Positions 30,891 through 38,550 are shown, numbered from the stretch's first letter. The stretch is 64,000 nt of DNA from an uncultured Bacillota bacterium (GCA_948907985.1 CAQWMM010000004.1:1-64000), one strand, 5' to 3'. Numbers and translations: made by a program. The notes: generated by a model from the letters alone, not told the origin.

Positions 30891-31754
30891 CTATATCTCA
30901 ACACGCGCCCGCAGTAAAAGCTTTTGCATTTGTCTTTTACTCAAACAAATTATAAAATGCTGTGCGTCATAAACCCATTCCTGCTTATTAATTTCTGCCA
31001 GCAATGCCTGATAGGGAACCGAACCAGCCAGCCGCCCGTCAAAAACCAGCCCCACATACCAGTTATTTAGCTGCCAATCCTGCCCGCTTATACACAAATT
31101 AGCGTCATAGGGCAACACCGAGGCCACATCGGCCGTCAGAACATATACGCCGAATAATTCACCATCTTTTTTCTTATAGACATTAGCCTTGGCATAATAT
31201 AAATCTTGTGATTGCAGCTTATGCAAATAGTTATCAAATTTTCTGGTGTCACCGCCAATCAGCCGCAAGGAATGTTCATCAAGCGAGATTGGGTTTTTTA
31301 CGCCACAAATATTCAAGTTTAGGTATTTGCCGCTACAAACATCCGCCAGCATTTGCAGCAAAACGCGCTCACTGGTTTTAATATCCAGACGAATACACTC
31401 GTCAAGTCTCGCCAGCGTCATTTCCTCACCGTCACGTTCAAACACCATTGTTTGCAGCCTGTGGCATATTTTTTTTATAAAATTGTAGAAAAAATGTATA
31501 TCGCGCCAGCCGCTGGGCAATGATAAACGTAGCGCTATCTCGCCAGGCTCGCTAGCAAACTCAAAACCGCGGCATATATTATTTGAATCAAAAACTACCG
31601 TATATTTACCTAAAACATTTTCCTGCAAACAGTAGTTATTATCCATAACCCCATAACACATACCCGGCAACAGAAACGACGGCAATGCAAGCTCTTGATC
31701 TTTTCGCATACTTCTAATTATTACATTTACCGCCATATTAAAAATTAGGCTCAT
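30891..31754 (-). CDS. Conserved-looking protein of unknown function
   Basis: 287 residues, no signal peptide and no clear membrane segment. It may belong to the DUF4299 group of Firmicutes proteins, but I cannot confirm this by eye. A consensus promoter sits 25-50 bases upstream, while no ribosome-binding site precedes the ATG at 31754; the predicted 5' leader is only about 15 bases. An internal start (ATG of MAVNVIIRS or MRKDQE) is possible. It is AT-richer than neighbouring housekeeping genes and opens the accessory region at 31-37 kb. Confidence 0.6.
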   Translation of the reverse strand: MSLIFNMAVNVIIRSMRKDQELALPSFLLPGMCYGVMDNNYCLQENVLGKYTVVFDSNNICRGFEFASEPGEIALRLSLPSGWRDIHFFYNFIKKICHRLQTMVFERDGEEMTLARLDECIRLDIKTSERVLLQMLADVCSGKYLNLNICGVKNPISLDEHSLRLIGGDTRKFDNYLHKLQSQDLYYAKANVYKKKDGELFGVYVLTADVASVLPYDANLCISGQDWQLNNWYVGLVFDGRLAGSVPYQALLAEINKQEWVYDAQHFIICLSKRQMQKLLLRARVEI

Positions 31755-31777
31755 TTATCATATTTGTGTTTTTTCAT

Positions 31778-31806
31778 ATTATATCAAAAGTCCAATATTA
31801 TGTCAA
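31778..31806 (-). promoter_or_regulatory. Promoter of the 30891-31754 gene
   Basis: Minus strand TTGACA (31801-31806), 17-base spacer, TATAAT (31778-31783). Perfect consensus hexamers. Confidence 0.8.
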
Positions 31807-32006
31807 ATAAAATTATTTTAATAAATAGACTATTCTAATTATAAACAAAATAACCTCCCTTGGTTTCCCATTGGAGGTTTCTTTTACTCTTTTCTAAACA
31901 AAGGCTTGCGCCATTGTCTATCATCAAATTTTGCAAACAATCTAAACTTCTTCCCAGAATTTTTCCAATTTTCGCCTTTAATCTAGCTTTTTAGCACACA
32001 GTATGC

Positions 32007-32012
32007 TATAAT
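32007..32012 (+). promoter_or_regulatory. Extended -10 of toxin-like unit 1
   Basis: TGC-TATAAT (TATAAT at 32007-32012), about 40 bases before the peptide ATG. The surrounding sequence TAGCACACAGTATGCTATAA recurs before unit 2 (TATAAT 32514-32519) and, diverged, before unit 3 (32983-32988). Confidence 0.65.
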
Positions 32013-32051
32013 ATAGTTACTCACCGCCTCAGGCAGAGAGGAGGTGATTTC

Positions 32052-32144
32052 ATGAATTTTTTTATCTCATTTGCCATCGTTGTCTTGGGTAACATAACCT
32101 CTCATTATGCTATCAAATGGTTGGACAACATATTTAAGCGGTAG
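32052..32144 (+). CDS. Putative type I toxin-like membrane peptide, unit 1
   Basis: 30 residues starting MNFFISFAIVVLGN and ending IKWLDNIFKR. One hydrophobic helix is followed by a KWLD motif and a basic end. AGGAGG precedes the ATG. It shares N-x-x-S-x(4)-K-W-L-[DE] with the peptides at 32560 and 33036. Gene organisation (sense terminator at 32186-32215, facing promoter at 32264-32292) resembles Fst/Ldr type I toxin-antitoxin loci. Toxicity is inference; no homolog search was done. Confidence 0.6.
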   Translation: MNFFISFAIVVLGNITSHYAIKWLDNIFKR

Positions 32145-32185
32145 TCAGCCTGGGTTTAAGCTACCCTACTTAGTTAAAAAGAATA

Positions 32186-32220
32186 GAAGAACCTCAGCGG
32201 CAACTGGGGTTCTTCGTTTT
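32186..32220. terminator. Terminator hairpin of unit 1, shared with the antisense RNA
   Basis: 12-bp stem GAAGAACCTCAG / CTGGGGTTCTTC (32186-32197 with 32204-32215, one G-T) followed by GTTTTGC. An RNA from the facing promoter would contain its complement. Confidence 0.8.
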
Positions 32221-32263
32221 GCAACTTGATGATTTCATGAATTTTTATTCTCTCATTGTTATC

Positions 32264-32292
32264 ATTCTACCACACTTACCTAAAAAAGTCAA
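32264..32292 (-). promoter_or_regulatory. Antisense promoter of toxin-like unit 1
   Basis: Minus strand TTGACT (32287-32292), 17-base spacer, TAGAAT (32264-32269). It points at the 3' end of the unit 1 mRNA and would start about 45 bases beyond the hairpin. Confidence 0.65.
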
Positions 32293-32373
32293 CCCCATTT
32301 CTTCACAAAAAAAGCACCCCCAGTTTCCCGGGGGAGCTTTTCGCCTTACTCAAAACCAAGCATTAAAACTCTT

Positions 32374-32437
32374 CTTGGCTCCCCCTTTGGGGGAGCTGTC
32401 AAATATAAGCTGAAAGCTTTTATTTGACTGAGAGGGC
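32374..32437. repeat. Half copy of the palindromic intergenic element
   Basis: GGCTCCCCC/GGGGGAGC stem, then a CAAATATAAGC/GCTTTTATTTG stem, ending GACTGAGAGGG. Only the right arm of the family is present. It interrupts the spacer between toxin-like units 1 and 2. Confidence 0.75.
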
Positions 32438-32559
32438 TATACAAACAATTTGATCCCTTCCCTAAATTTTTTCAATTTTCGTCTTTAATTTAGCTTTTTA
32501 GCACACAGTATGCTATAATATATTTGCTAAGCGCCTCTTGGCAGAAAGGAGGTGCGAGT

Positions 32560-32649
32560 ATGAATGTATTACTTTCCATTGCCTCTGCCGTTACGGCAAA
32601 TGTAATCTCCTATTATGTTTGCAAATGGCTAGACGGCAGACGGCGCTAA
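32560..32649 (+). CDS. Putative type I toxin-like membrane peptide, unit 2
   Basis: 29 residues starting MNVLLSIASAVTANVIS and ending CKWLDGRRR. AAAGGAGG precedes the ATG. Hydrophobic helix, KWLD, basic tail. The 3' untranslated region shares AGCCTGGGTNTAAGCTACCC with unit 1, and the same hairpin type follows at 32708-32737. The facing promoter at 32787-32815 has perfect hexamers. Confidence 0.6.
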   Translation: MNVLLSIASAVTANVISYYVCKWLDGRRR

Positions 32650-32707
32650 GTTAGCCTGGGTGTAAGCTACCCTACTTACTTAAACAAAAAGTTCGTTAAA
32701 CAGAATA

Positions 32708-32742
32708 GAAGAACCCCAGCTGCAACTGGGGTTCTTCGTTTT
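32708..32742. terminator. Terminator hairpin of unit 2
   Basis: Perfect 12-bp stem GAAGAACCCCAG / CTGGGGTTCTTC (32708-32719 with 32726-32737), then GTTTTGC. Confidence 0.8.
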
Positions 32743-32786
32743 GCATTTGTGCAAATATGAACATATTACTTTAATTTCCTTTTATT

Positions 32787-32815
32787 ATTATACCACCAAC
32801 CCAATCTTTTGTCAA
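32787..32815 (-). promoter_or_regulatory. Antisense promoter of toxin-like unit 2
   Basis: Minus strand TTGACA (32810-32815), 17-base spacer, TATAAT (32787-32792): full consensus, directed into the unit 2 terminator and peptide gene. Confidence 0.8.
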
Positions 32816-33035
32816 GCACAAAAAGAACCCCCTCTCAGTTTCCCATTGGAGGTTTATTTTACTCTTTTCTAAACAAAGGCTGGGAGCCACTGTCTATCAT
32901 CAAGTTTTGCAAACAATCTAAACTCTTTCCCAAAATTTTTCCAATTTCAGCTAAACTTCTGGCTTTTTCCCATACCCTGTGCTATAATAGACTTGACCGC
33001 ATTAAACATACCTGCGGCGGAGGGAGGTGGGAATT

Positions 33036-33119
33036 TTGCTAGGTTGGTTTCTCACAGTGCTCGGCACCGTAATTGCAAACGTGATTTCTGATTGCATAAG
33101 CAAATGGTTAGAACGGTGA
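33036..33119 (+). CDS. Putative type I toxin-like membrane peptide, unit 3
   Basis: 27 residues starting from TTG (MLGWFLTVLGTVIANVIS) and ending SKWLER. GGGAGG lies 8-9 bases before the TTG. It keeps N, S, KWL and an acidic residue at the D/E position. Terminator hairpin at 33158-33190 and facing consensus promoter at 33239-33267. It is the most diverged copy at the DNA level outside the promoters. Confidence 0.55.
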   Translation: MLGWFLTVLGTVIANVISDCISKWLER

Positions 33120-33157
33120 TAAACAAATCTAATCGGGTCTAGGCTACCTTTAAAGCC

Positions 33158-33195
33158 AGAAAACCCCCAGGTTGCGACTGGGGGTTTTCTCTTTC
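33158..33195. terminator. Terminator hairpin of unit 3
   Basis: Perfect 13-bp stem AGAAAACCCCCAG / CTGGGGGTTTTCT (33158-33170 with 33178-33190), followed by a pyrimidine-rich run. Confidence 0.8.
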
Positions 33196-33238
33196 TAATT
33201 TACTAAGTTTTTTCTCACAGCTTTAACTTTCTGTATTA

Positions 33239-33267
33239 ATTATACCACCAAGCCAATCTTTTGTCAA
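33239..33267 (-). promoter_or_regulatory. Antisense promoter of toxin-like unit 3
   Basis: Minus strand TTGACA (33262-33267), 17-base spacer, TATAAT (33239-33244). Same hexamers and nearly the same spacer as unit 2. Confidence 0.8.
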
Positions 33268-33269
33268 GC

Positions 33270-33308
33270 ACAAAAAGAACCTCCCTCAGTTTCCCAAGGG
33301 AGGTTCTT
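33270..33308 (-). terminator. Terminator of the S-layer gene
   Basis: Perfect 12-bp stem AAGAACCTCCCT / AGGGAGGTTCTT (33275-33286 with 33297-33308) followed on the minus strand by a T-run, 70 bases after the S-layer stop. Related hairpins lie at about 31855-31880 and 32826-32855, before units 1 and 3. Confidence 0.8.
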
Positions 33309-33377
33309 CAAACTCATTTCTAAACAAAGGCGTGAGCCATTGTCTATCATCAAGTTTTGCAAATAATCTAATTTAGA

Positions 33378-36300
33378 TTATTTGATTATTACATTAACAG
33401 CGATGACATTCTCACCGTCTTTCAAAGTAACGTCTGCTTTCTTAATTGTACATTCAAAAACACCGCTCTTTGTCTCGTCAATATCGACTATATCCGCATC
33501 AAGCCAAGTAGCATTCAGCTTAACTTCGATATCTTTAACTTTGTCAGAACCATTGTTTTCAACAGTGAAAGTGATTGCGGAAGTCTTATCCTTAACTGTT
33601 CCTACTTCGAAATCATGGAATCTAACAGTATCGCCATCTTTGTCTTTAACTGTCAGTTTGATATCCTTCTTGAAAGTTGCTTTAGAAGAAGTCTTATCGT
33701 CTTCATCATAATCTCTGTTGGTAACATATTCGTCTACCAATACTGCACCTGCATAACCGTCATCGTTGATAAACGGAACATATGCGTAGGAGTTTCTGCT
33801 AATATCGCTCAAAGCGCCTTCTCTGTACTTACCAGTGTTAGAATCCAGAACGTAAACCACGGTATTAGCGTCTGTCATTACGCGATTTACATAAACATTA
33901 TTTCCATCAATGTTTGCTTCATCGCCATAATTCTCATCATCATTATGGAACTCATCCATATAATCGATAAGTACAACAGGATCTTTGAAATAAATCCAGC
34001 CGTCATTGAAACCGCTTACCAATTTAGCTAAATTGGTCAAGCCATCGGTCTTTTTATAAGACGCCAAAATGTCGATCTCATCACCGGACAATGTGTAAAC
34101 AATGAAATGACCTGCACCAGGTTTAGCACCATTAAGAACATCACCCAGATCATAAACTTTATCGTCGCCCTCCAAAGTGATAGCGAAATCGTCTTCACCA
34201 TTGCTCATAAAGCCAGCATGATCAGCATCAGTGAACTTCCAAGCCTTGATTACACCGTAGTACTTGGTGCTGCTATGAGAAGAAGTATAAGCAAATGCTT
34301 TAATGCTATGGTTGGTATTGCTTATATACTTGGCATAAGCCTGAACAGGCAAGAACTTATAACCATCTGTAGTCAACATTTTAACATCGTCAACTGTTTC
34401 TGGCTCAAAATCGCCGCCGCTCAGCAACGCAGAACGTGTTACTAAAGATACATCCAGTTCATTTTCATCTTCGCCAACCTCAAAAATAACTACATTCGAG
34501 GCCAAGGAAGCGGACAATCTAGTACCAGTGCTAGTGCCATCTGCTGCTTTTACAGGCTCAGTTACCAAATAAGCGTTGTTCTTAACCTGAATCTCGGTGT
34601 TGCCACCATCCAGCATATTAGTCCAAGCGCTACCAACTAACTTACCATCTTTATATGCGTCATTACCATTTGCATCTTCAGCATTCCAACCGCCACTAAT
34701 AGTCTTAATAGCGCCGTCAGCATTCAACTTATAGGCTACCGGCTGACCCATATATTTCTGTACCATTTCAGTATTCTGCGGTTTACCTTTGCAGTCCTTT
34801 GACAAATCATAGGTTACAGTGTAACCTTCCTGCGTAAACAGGGTGATTGTGGACATGCTCTTGCCCCAGCTGCCGTTGCCGCCACCGTCAACAACTACGC
34901 CGTAAAGGGTTGTACCGGTAGAAGTTTCGTCAACGATAATAGCTGCAATGGTGTTATCCTTATTCAGCAAGTATTTAACATTGTTGTTGTAAACATCTTC
35001 AGATGTTACATCAGACTGTTCCAGATCTTCTTCGTAGAACTGCGGATTCAATGTTACAATACCATCAACATCCTCATCTGCTTTTTGATTAGGATCATTT
35101 ACAAACACATATTTCTTGCCGCCGATTGTCGCTTTATGCTGATACCACTTAATATCATCACCATCTTTAAGCGTTCCAACCTCGGTACGGGTAAAGTCGC
35201 CGGATTGATCAGTTACTTTAACATACAATTCGCCTTCTTTGATCTCTCTGATAGCATCGCCAACCTGCAAATCGGAGGGAGCAACAAACTTGCCATCAGC
35301 ATAAACCAAAGTATCAGCGTCGTTCATGTTAACAGTCTTGGTCTTGCTACCTACCAAACGAGCAGATGCAGTGGTCATGCTCTTAACGTAGTAAGCTTTG
35401 TCTTCAAAATCTCTGTCAGATGCTACATAGTAAACCTGATCGTCATCATTGAAGTACATAGAATAATTGGTATTCTTCCAATCTTTTTCTACATCATCGG
35501 TCAGAGTAGGATCTTTTACAGCATTGTAGTTAGTGGAAAGAACTTTAACCTTATTATCGCCATTCTGTTCAACCTTATCGGTTACAGTCTGGATATAAGA
35601 TTCAACTTCGATAAAACGAGCATACTTTCTGTCGCCCTCAGTTACATAATAAACTTTGCCCTGATGATGTTCCAAATCGAACAAACCTTCAGCATTGTGG
35701 GAAACAGCAGTGTTTTCGTCAACAATAACATTACCGTCAAAATTATCTTTGCCTACTTTGTTATCGTTGGTGTCTTTTGCCAAGTTGGCAATACGACCAG
35801 CAACGTTCCAGTTCAATGTTTTATCAGCAACATTGCGAACCTGGTTAATAGTAGCAAAGTCATCTACTTCGATAAAGGAACCCTCAAAGCTGTCGTCCAA
35901 CAAAGTGATGTAGGTAGAACCGCTCTTCGTTGTCTGTTTGTAAACAAACTCATTGGTATCTTTATCATAAGTAACAATAGCAGTATCCAATGCTTCACCC
36001 AGCATAACAACGATGTCGCCACGTTTTGCAGCAGCGCTGGCAACGATAGATACATCGTCCATAATGCCAATCTGGTTAGCTTTGGTTACATAGTTTACCG
36101 GCCAGCTGCCAGTCAGGTTGTCATTGTAGCCCAACAAACGCAGCAAAACGGTAATAGCCTCCTGGTTGGAGATGGTATCATTCGGACGGAAGTTGCCGTT
36201 GGTGTCGCCCTTGAAAATGCCAAGGCTCTCAGCAGCATTAATCCAACCGGTATACCAGCTATTTGCACGAACATCTTTGAAAGCGCTAGCGTTGGCCTCC

Positions 36301-36554
36301 AACATTGTAGCGGTTTCTTTAGCGCCCGCAGCGGTTACGGCAATTTTAGCAAATTCAGCACGAGTAATCGTCTTATCCGGGCCGAAAGTGCCGTCTTCGT
36401 AACCTTCAATGATGCCCAACGCAACTGCTTTCTTGATTGCGTCCTGCTCCACAACGGGGCGCTCGGAAACATCGCTGAAAGTTGCTGCGTAGGCACTGGC
36501 AGAGAATGCAAACATCATTACAACTGCCAAAAGAACTACGAGTTTCTTTTTCAT
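33378..36554 (-). CDS. S-layer protein with N-terminal SLH repeats
   Basis: 1058 residues. Signal peptide 1-23 (MKKKLVVLLAVVMMFAFSASAYA). Three SLH repeats follow at about 24-200 (FSDVSERP, EGYEDGTFGPDKTITRAEFA, FKGDTNGNFRPNDTIS), which bind secondary wall polymer. The rest is Asp/Asn/Lys/Val-rich surface sequence. Residues about 548-940 repeat the module at the N-terminus of the 72-2978 protein. A final Ig-like beta domain covers about 950-1058. AAGGAGG precedes the ATG. Low GC compared with neighbours, as often in abundant surface proteins. Probably a main S-layer subunit. Confidence 0.9.
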   Translation of the reverse strand: MKKKLVVLLAVVMMFAFSASAYAATFSDVSERPVVEQDAIKKAVALGIIEGYEDGTFGPDKTITRAEFAKIAVTAAGAKETATMLEANASAFKDVRANSWYTGWINAAESLGIFKGDTNGNFRPNDTISNQEAITVLLRLLGYNDNLTGSWPVNYVTKANQIGIMDDVSIVASAAAKRGDIVVMLGEALDTAIVTYDKDTNEFVYKQTTKSGSTYITLLDDSFEGSFIEVDDFATINQVRNVADKTLNWNVAGRIANLAKDTNDNKVGKDNFDGNVIVDENTAVSHNAEGLFDLEHHQGKVYYVTEGDRKYARFIEVESYIQTVTDKVEQNGDNKVKVLSTNYNAVKDPTLTDDVEKDWKNTNYSMYFNDDDQVYYVASDRDFEDKAYYVKSMTTASARLVGSKTKTVNMNDADTLVYADGKFVAPSDLQVGDAIREIKEGELYVKVTDQSGDFTRTEVGTLKDGDDIKWYQHKATIGGKKYVFVNDPNQKADEDVDGIVTLNPQFYEEDLEQSDVTSEDVYNNNVKYLLNKDNTIAAIIVDETSTGTTLYGVVVDGGGNGSWGKSMSTITLFTQEGYTVTYDLSKDCKGKPQNTEMVQKYMGQPVAYKLNADGAIKTISGGWNAEDANGNDAYKDGKLVGSAWTNMLDGGNTEIQVKNNAYLVTEPVKAADGTSTGTRLSASLASNVVIFEVGEDENELDVSLVTRSALLSGGDFEPETVDDVKMLTTDGYKFLPVQAYAKYISNTNHSIKAFAYTSSHSSTKYYGVIKAWKFTDADHAGFMSNGEDDFAITLEGDDKVYDLGDVLNGAKPGAGHFIVYTLSGDEIDILASYKKTDGLTNLAKLVSGFNDGWIYFKDPVVLIDYMDEFHNDDENYGDEANIDGNNVYVNRVMTDANTVVYVLDSNTGKYREGALSDISRNSYAYVPFINDDGYAGAVLVDEYVTNRDYDEDDKTSSKATFKKDIKLTVKDKDGDTVRFHDFEVGTVKDKTSAITFTVENNGSDKVKDIEVKLNATWLDADIVDIDETKSGVFECTIKKADVTLKDGENVIAVNVIIK

Positions 36555-36590
36555 CTTTCTTTTTCCTCCTTATAAAGTTGGTACATTGAT

Positions 36591-36611
36591 ATCGGTTGAA
36601 GTCCAACCGAT
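36591..36611 (-). promoter_or_regulatory. Stem-loop in the S-layer gene leader
   Basis: ATCGGTTG / CAACCGAT stem with a 5-base loop, about 20 bases before the AAGGAGG of the S-layer gene. It could stabilise the mRNA. The 5' leader between 36575 and about 36700 has no clear promoter that I can defend. Confidence 0.4.
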
Positions 36612-36698
36612 TCCCCAAGCCCCCTCGGTCGGCTCTCAAAACCCGCCGAAGAAACTTTTCACCATAATTACAATCACTGAAACAAAAAACTTGCGCAC

Positions 36699-36730
36699 AA
36701 ATTAAAATTTTCTTTAGAAAATTTTAATTT
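36699..36730. repeat. Perfect AT-rich inverted repeat upstream of the S-layer gene
   Basis: 14-bp arms 36699-36712 and 36717-36730 (AAATTAAAATTTTC / GAAAATTTTAATTT) with a TTTA loop. It may be an operator or terminator; nothing decides it. Confidence 0.5.
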
Positions 36731-36732
36731 AG

Positions 36733-36805
36733 CACTTAACGATTGACAAGTCCAAAGGACGCAGTCAGAGTTTAGTGCGTGTGCGTCCATTCGCACAGCG
36801 AATGG
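36733..36805. repeat. Two-hairpin intergenic element, copy 2
   Basis: CACTTAACGATTGACAAG, small stem GTCC/GGAC, GCAGTCAGAGTTTAGTG, then CCATTCG/CGAATGG. It matches 23748-23829, with both variable stems changed but still paired. The rest of the gap 36806-37225 holds no gene I can support. Confidence 0.7.
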
Positions 36806-37226
36806 ATTCCTTTCTTCGTTCCCGAACCAACTTTGCAAGTCATCTTCCCCGAGGCCGCCAACTCCGCCTAAAAAGTCAGCCCAAGCCGCGCTCCGGCCGG
36901 CCTGTTTTGCCGAATAACAAGCCGCCCATCCTGCCCCCAGGCACAACCCCTCAAACAGTTTGGCGGTTTTGCAAAATCTGCATAGACCTAACAAAGCCTG
37001 TCCACAAACTCCCGACTATTAGCACAGTCAGAGTTTGCCGATTCATAGACCCGCACAGCAAACCTATAAACCCTTGTTCCTATAATTATGATGTGGTTTT
37101 AAGTGAAACCTCCACCAATATCATATATATACTACTACATCTGGACAAAAAAAACAACCCTTTTTCCACAATTAATTTAAAAATTTCTACATAATTTCCA
37201 CAAGCATACTTTTTAACAAAAACCGG

Positions 37227-37255
37227 TTGACTTTTTCCTTTTCTTCTATTATAAT
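37227..37255 (+). promoter_or_regulatory. Promoter of a small antisense RNA
   Basis: TTGACT (37227-37232), 17-base spacer, TATAAT (37250-37255). It is followed within 100 bases by a terminator, with no ORF between. Confidence 0.75.
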
Positions 37256-37261
37256 AAATAT

Positions 37262-37350
37262 AAAGCACCGCAAGTAAGCGGTTGGCCAGCTTTGGTTAAA
37301 CATTTCATGAACGTCAACCGCCACTATTGGCACTAGTGGCGGTTGTTTTT
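37262..37350 (+). ncRNA. Candidate antisense small RNA (antitoxin-like)
   Basis: About 89 bases predicted between the promoter at 37227-37255 and a 12-bp terminator stem CAACCGCCACTA / TAGTGGCGGTTG (37315-37326 with 37334-37345) with a T-run. It overlaps the 3' end of the minus-strand peptide gene 37333-37416 and its 3' untranslated region. Ends are estimated from promoter and hairpin. Confidence 0.6.
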
Positions 37351-37416
37351 ATGTGTACGTTTTAACTCGACTGTAAACGTAAAGTTCCCAAGACGAATCA
37401 CTATACGCAGGGACAT
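37333..37416 (-). CDS. Putative 27-residue type I toxin-like peptide
   Basis: 27 residues beginning MSLRIVIRLGNFTFTVELKR and ending with a basic, His/Asn-rich tail (HKNNRH). AAAGGGGGTGAGG precedes the ATG and can fold into a small hairpin (CCCT/AGGG) that hides the ribosome site. Its own consensus promoter is at 37482-37510. The stop codon lies inside the shared terminator hairpin. Short amphipathic peptide, unrelated to the KWL peptides. Toxin role is inferred from the layout. Confidence 0.55.
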   Translation of the reverse strand: MSLRIVIRLGNFTFTVELKRTHKNNRH

Positions 37417-37481
37417 ATGCCTCACCCCCTTTCGAGGGAATTTTGGCTAACCGCCTACCGTAGTTTTGCAGTGCTGGTATA

Positions 37482-37510
37482 ATTATAATAATAAAATCGT
37501 TTTTTGTCAA
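37482..37510 (-). promoter_or_regulatory. Promoter of the 27-residue peptide gene
   Basis: Minus strand TTGACA (37505-37510), 17-base spacer, TATAAT (37482-37487). Predicted leader is about 60 bases. Confidence 0.8.
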
Positions 37511-37555
37511 CTAAATATATTTGAAATATAAAATTTTTTATGCTTTAATTATCAA

Positions 37556-37591
37556 AATAACCTCCCACCAAAATTTTGGTGAGAGGTTATT
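37556..37591 (-). terminator. Terminator after the fabK-like gene
   Basis: Long inverted repeat AATAACCTC(C)CACCAAAA / TTTTGGTG(A)GAGGTTATT, 37556-37591, directly after the stop on the minus strand. Confidence 0.85.
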
Positions 37592-37593
37592 CT

Positions 37594-38550
37594 TTAACCC
37601 AGCAATGCCGGCGCATTCTGCAAAGCTGTTGTGGCCTCCTGCATAAGATCCTCCATAATCTGGGCGCAGCTTGCCCGATGATCAATCAAGCCGGAGATCT
37701 GCCCGGCCATAAAGCAGCCGCCTTCCAAATCGCCGTCTTTAGCCTTAAGCAGCCCCCGATCAGCCAGCTTTTCCAGCTGCTCCGGCGAAGTCCCCGGCTT
37801 TTTTTCCAGTTCCGCATAGCGCAGGGGCATGGGCGTTTTCAGCGCCCGCACCACATGAGAAGTCCCGCGCCCGGTAACAATCGTATCCGTATCTGCGGCG
37901 TCAATAATCTTTTGTTTATAGAGATCAGAAACCGGGCATTCATCGGCGGTTAAAAAAATCGTGCCCAGCTGCACGCCTGCCGCGCCCAAAAGCAGCATCG
38001 CCGCCATCGAGCGCCCATCGGCAATACCTCCGGCGGCCAAAACCGGAATATTCACCGCCCGGCGCACCTGCGGAACAAGGGCCAAAGTAGTCATCTCGCC
38101 AATATGCCCGCCGGATTCCGTACCCTCGGCCACCACGGCATAAGCGCCCAGGCTTTCGGCCTTTTTAGCCGCGCGCACATGCGGAATCACCGGTATAACC
38201 TTAACGCCAGCCGCCAACAGTTTGGGCATATGCGGCGAGGGATCGCCCGCCCCAGTGGTTACCACCGGAACCTTGGCGGTGATTACAAAATCAATAATCT
38301 GGGCAATCTCCGGACTTTGCAGCATCAAATTAACACCAAAGGGTTTGCCGGGCTGCAACAGCTGTTGGCAGCGACGAATTTCTTCAGCCACCTGGGCGGC
38401 GGTCAGGCCACTGCTGCAAATCAGACCAAGCCCGCCGGCATTGCTCACCGCCGCGGCCAGTTCCGCTGTCGAAATATAGGCCATACCACCCTGAAAAATT
38501 GGGTACTGCAAACCCAAATCCCGGCACAGCACGCTTTGAATTTGTTGCAT
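37594..38550 (-). CDS. fabK: FMN-dependent enoyl-ACP reductase FabK-like / nitronate monooxygenase family
   Basis: 318 residues, TIM-barrel flavoprotein. Motifs: YPIFQGGMAYISTAELAAAV at the N-terminus, VVTTGAGDPS, AVVAEGTESGGHIG, IPVLAAGGIADG and GCFMAGQISGLI; the last matches FabK rather than nitronate monooxygenases. It would reduce enoyl-ACP in fatty acid elongation. No other fab genes are adjacent, so nitronate monooxygenase remains possible. ATG 38550 follows GGGGG; an upstream in-frame TTG is unlikely. Confidence 0.8.
   Translation of the reverse strand: MQQIQSVLCRDLGLQYPIFQGGMAYISTAELAAAVSNAGGLGLICSSGLTAAQVAEEIRRCQQLLQPGKPFGVNLMLQSPEIAQIIDFVITAKVPVVTTGAGDPSPHMPKLLAAGVKVIPVIPHVRAAKKAESLGAYAVVAEGTESGGHIGEMTTLALVPQVRRAVNIPVLAAGGIADGRSMAAMLLLGAAGVQLGTIFLTADECPVSDLYKQKIIDAADTDTIVTGRGTSHVVRALKTPMPLRYAELEKKPGTSPEQLEKLADRGLLKAKDGDLEGGCFMAGQISGLIDHRASCAQIMEDLMQEATTALQNAPALLG

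Noticed and set aside
31855..33375. CRISPR array for the repeated sequences
   Set aside because: The units are about 400-500 bases, contain promoters and frames, and lack short regular repeat-spacer periodicity; no cas genes are present.
35085..36575. Plus-strand open frame of 496 codons opposite the S-layer gene
   Set aside because: Mirror frame of a coding gene with biased codon use; no domain or start signals.
30891..37560. Prophage or integrative element around the S-layer gene
   Set aside because: No integrase, structural or lysis genes and no att-like direct repeats; small hydrophobic peptides fit type I modules better than holins.
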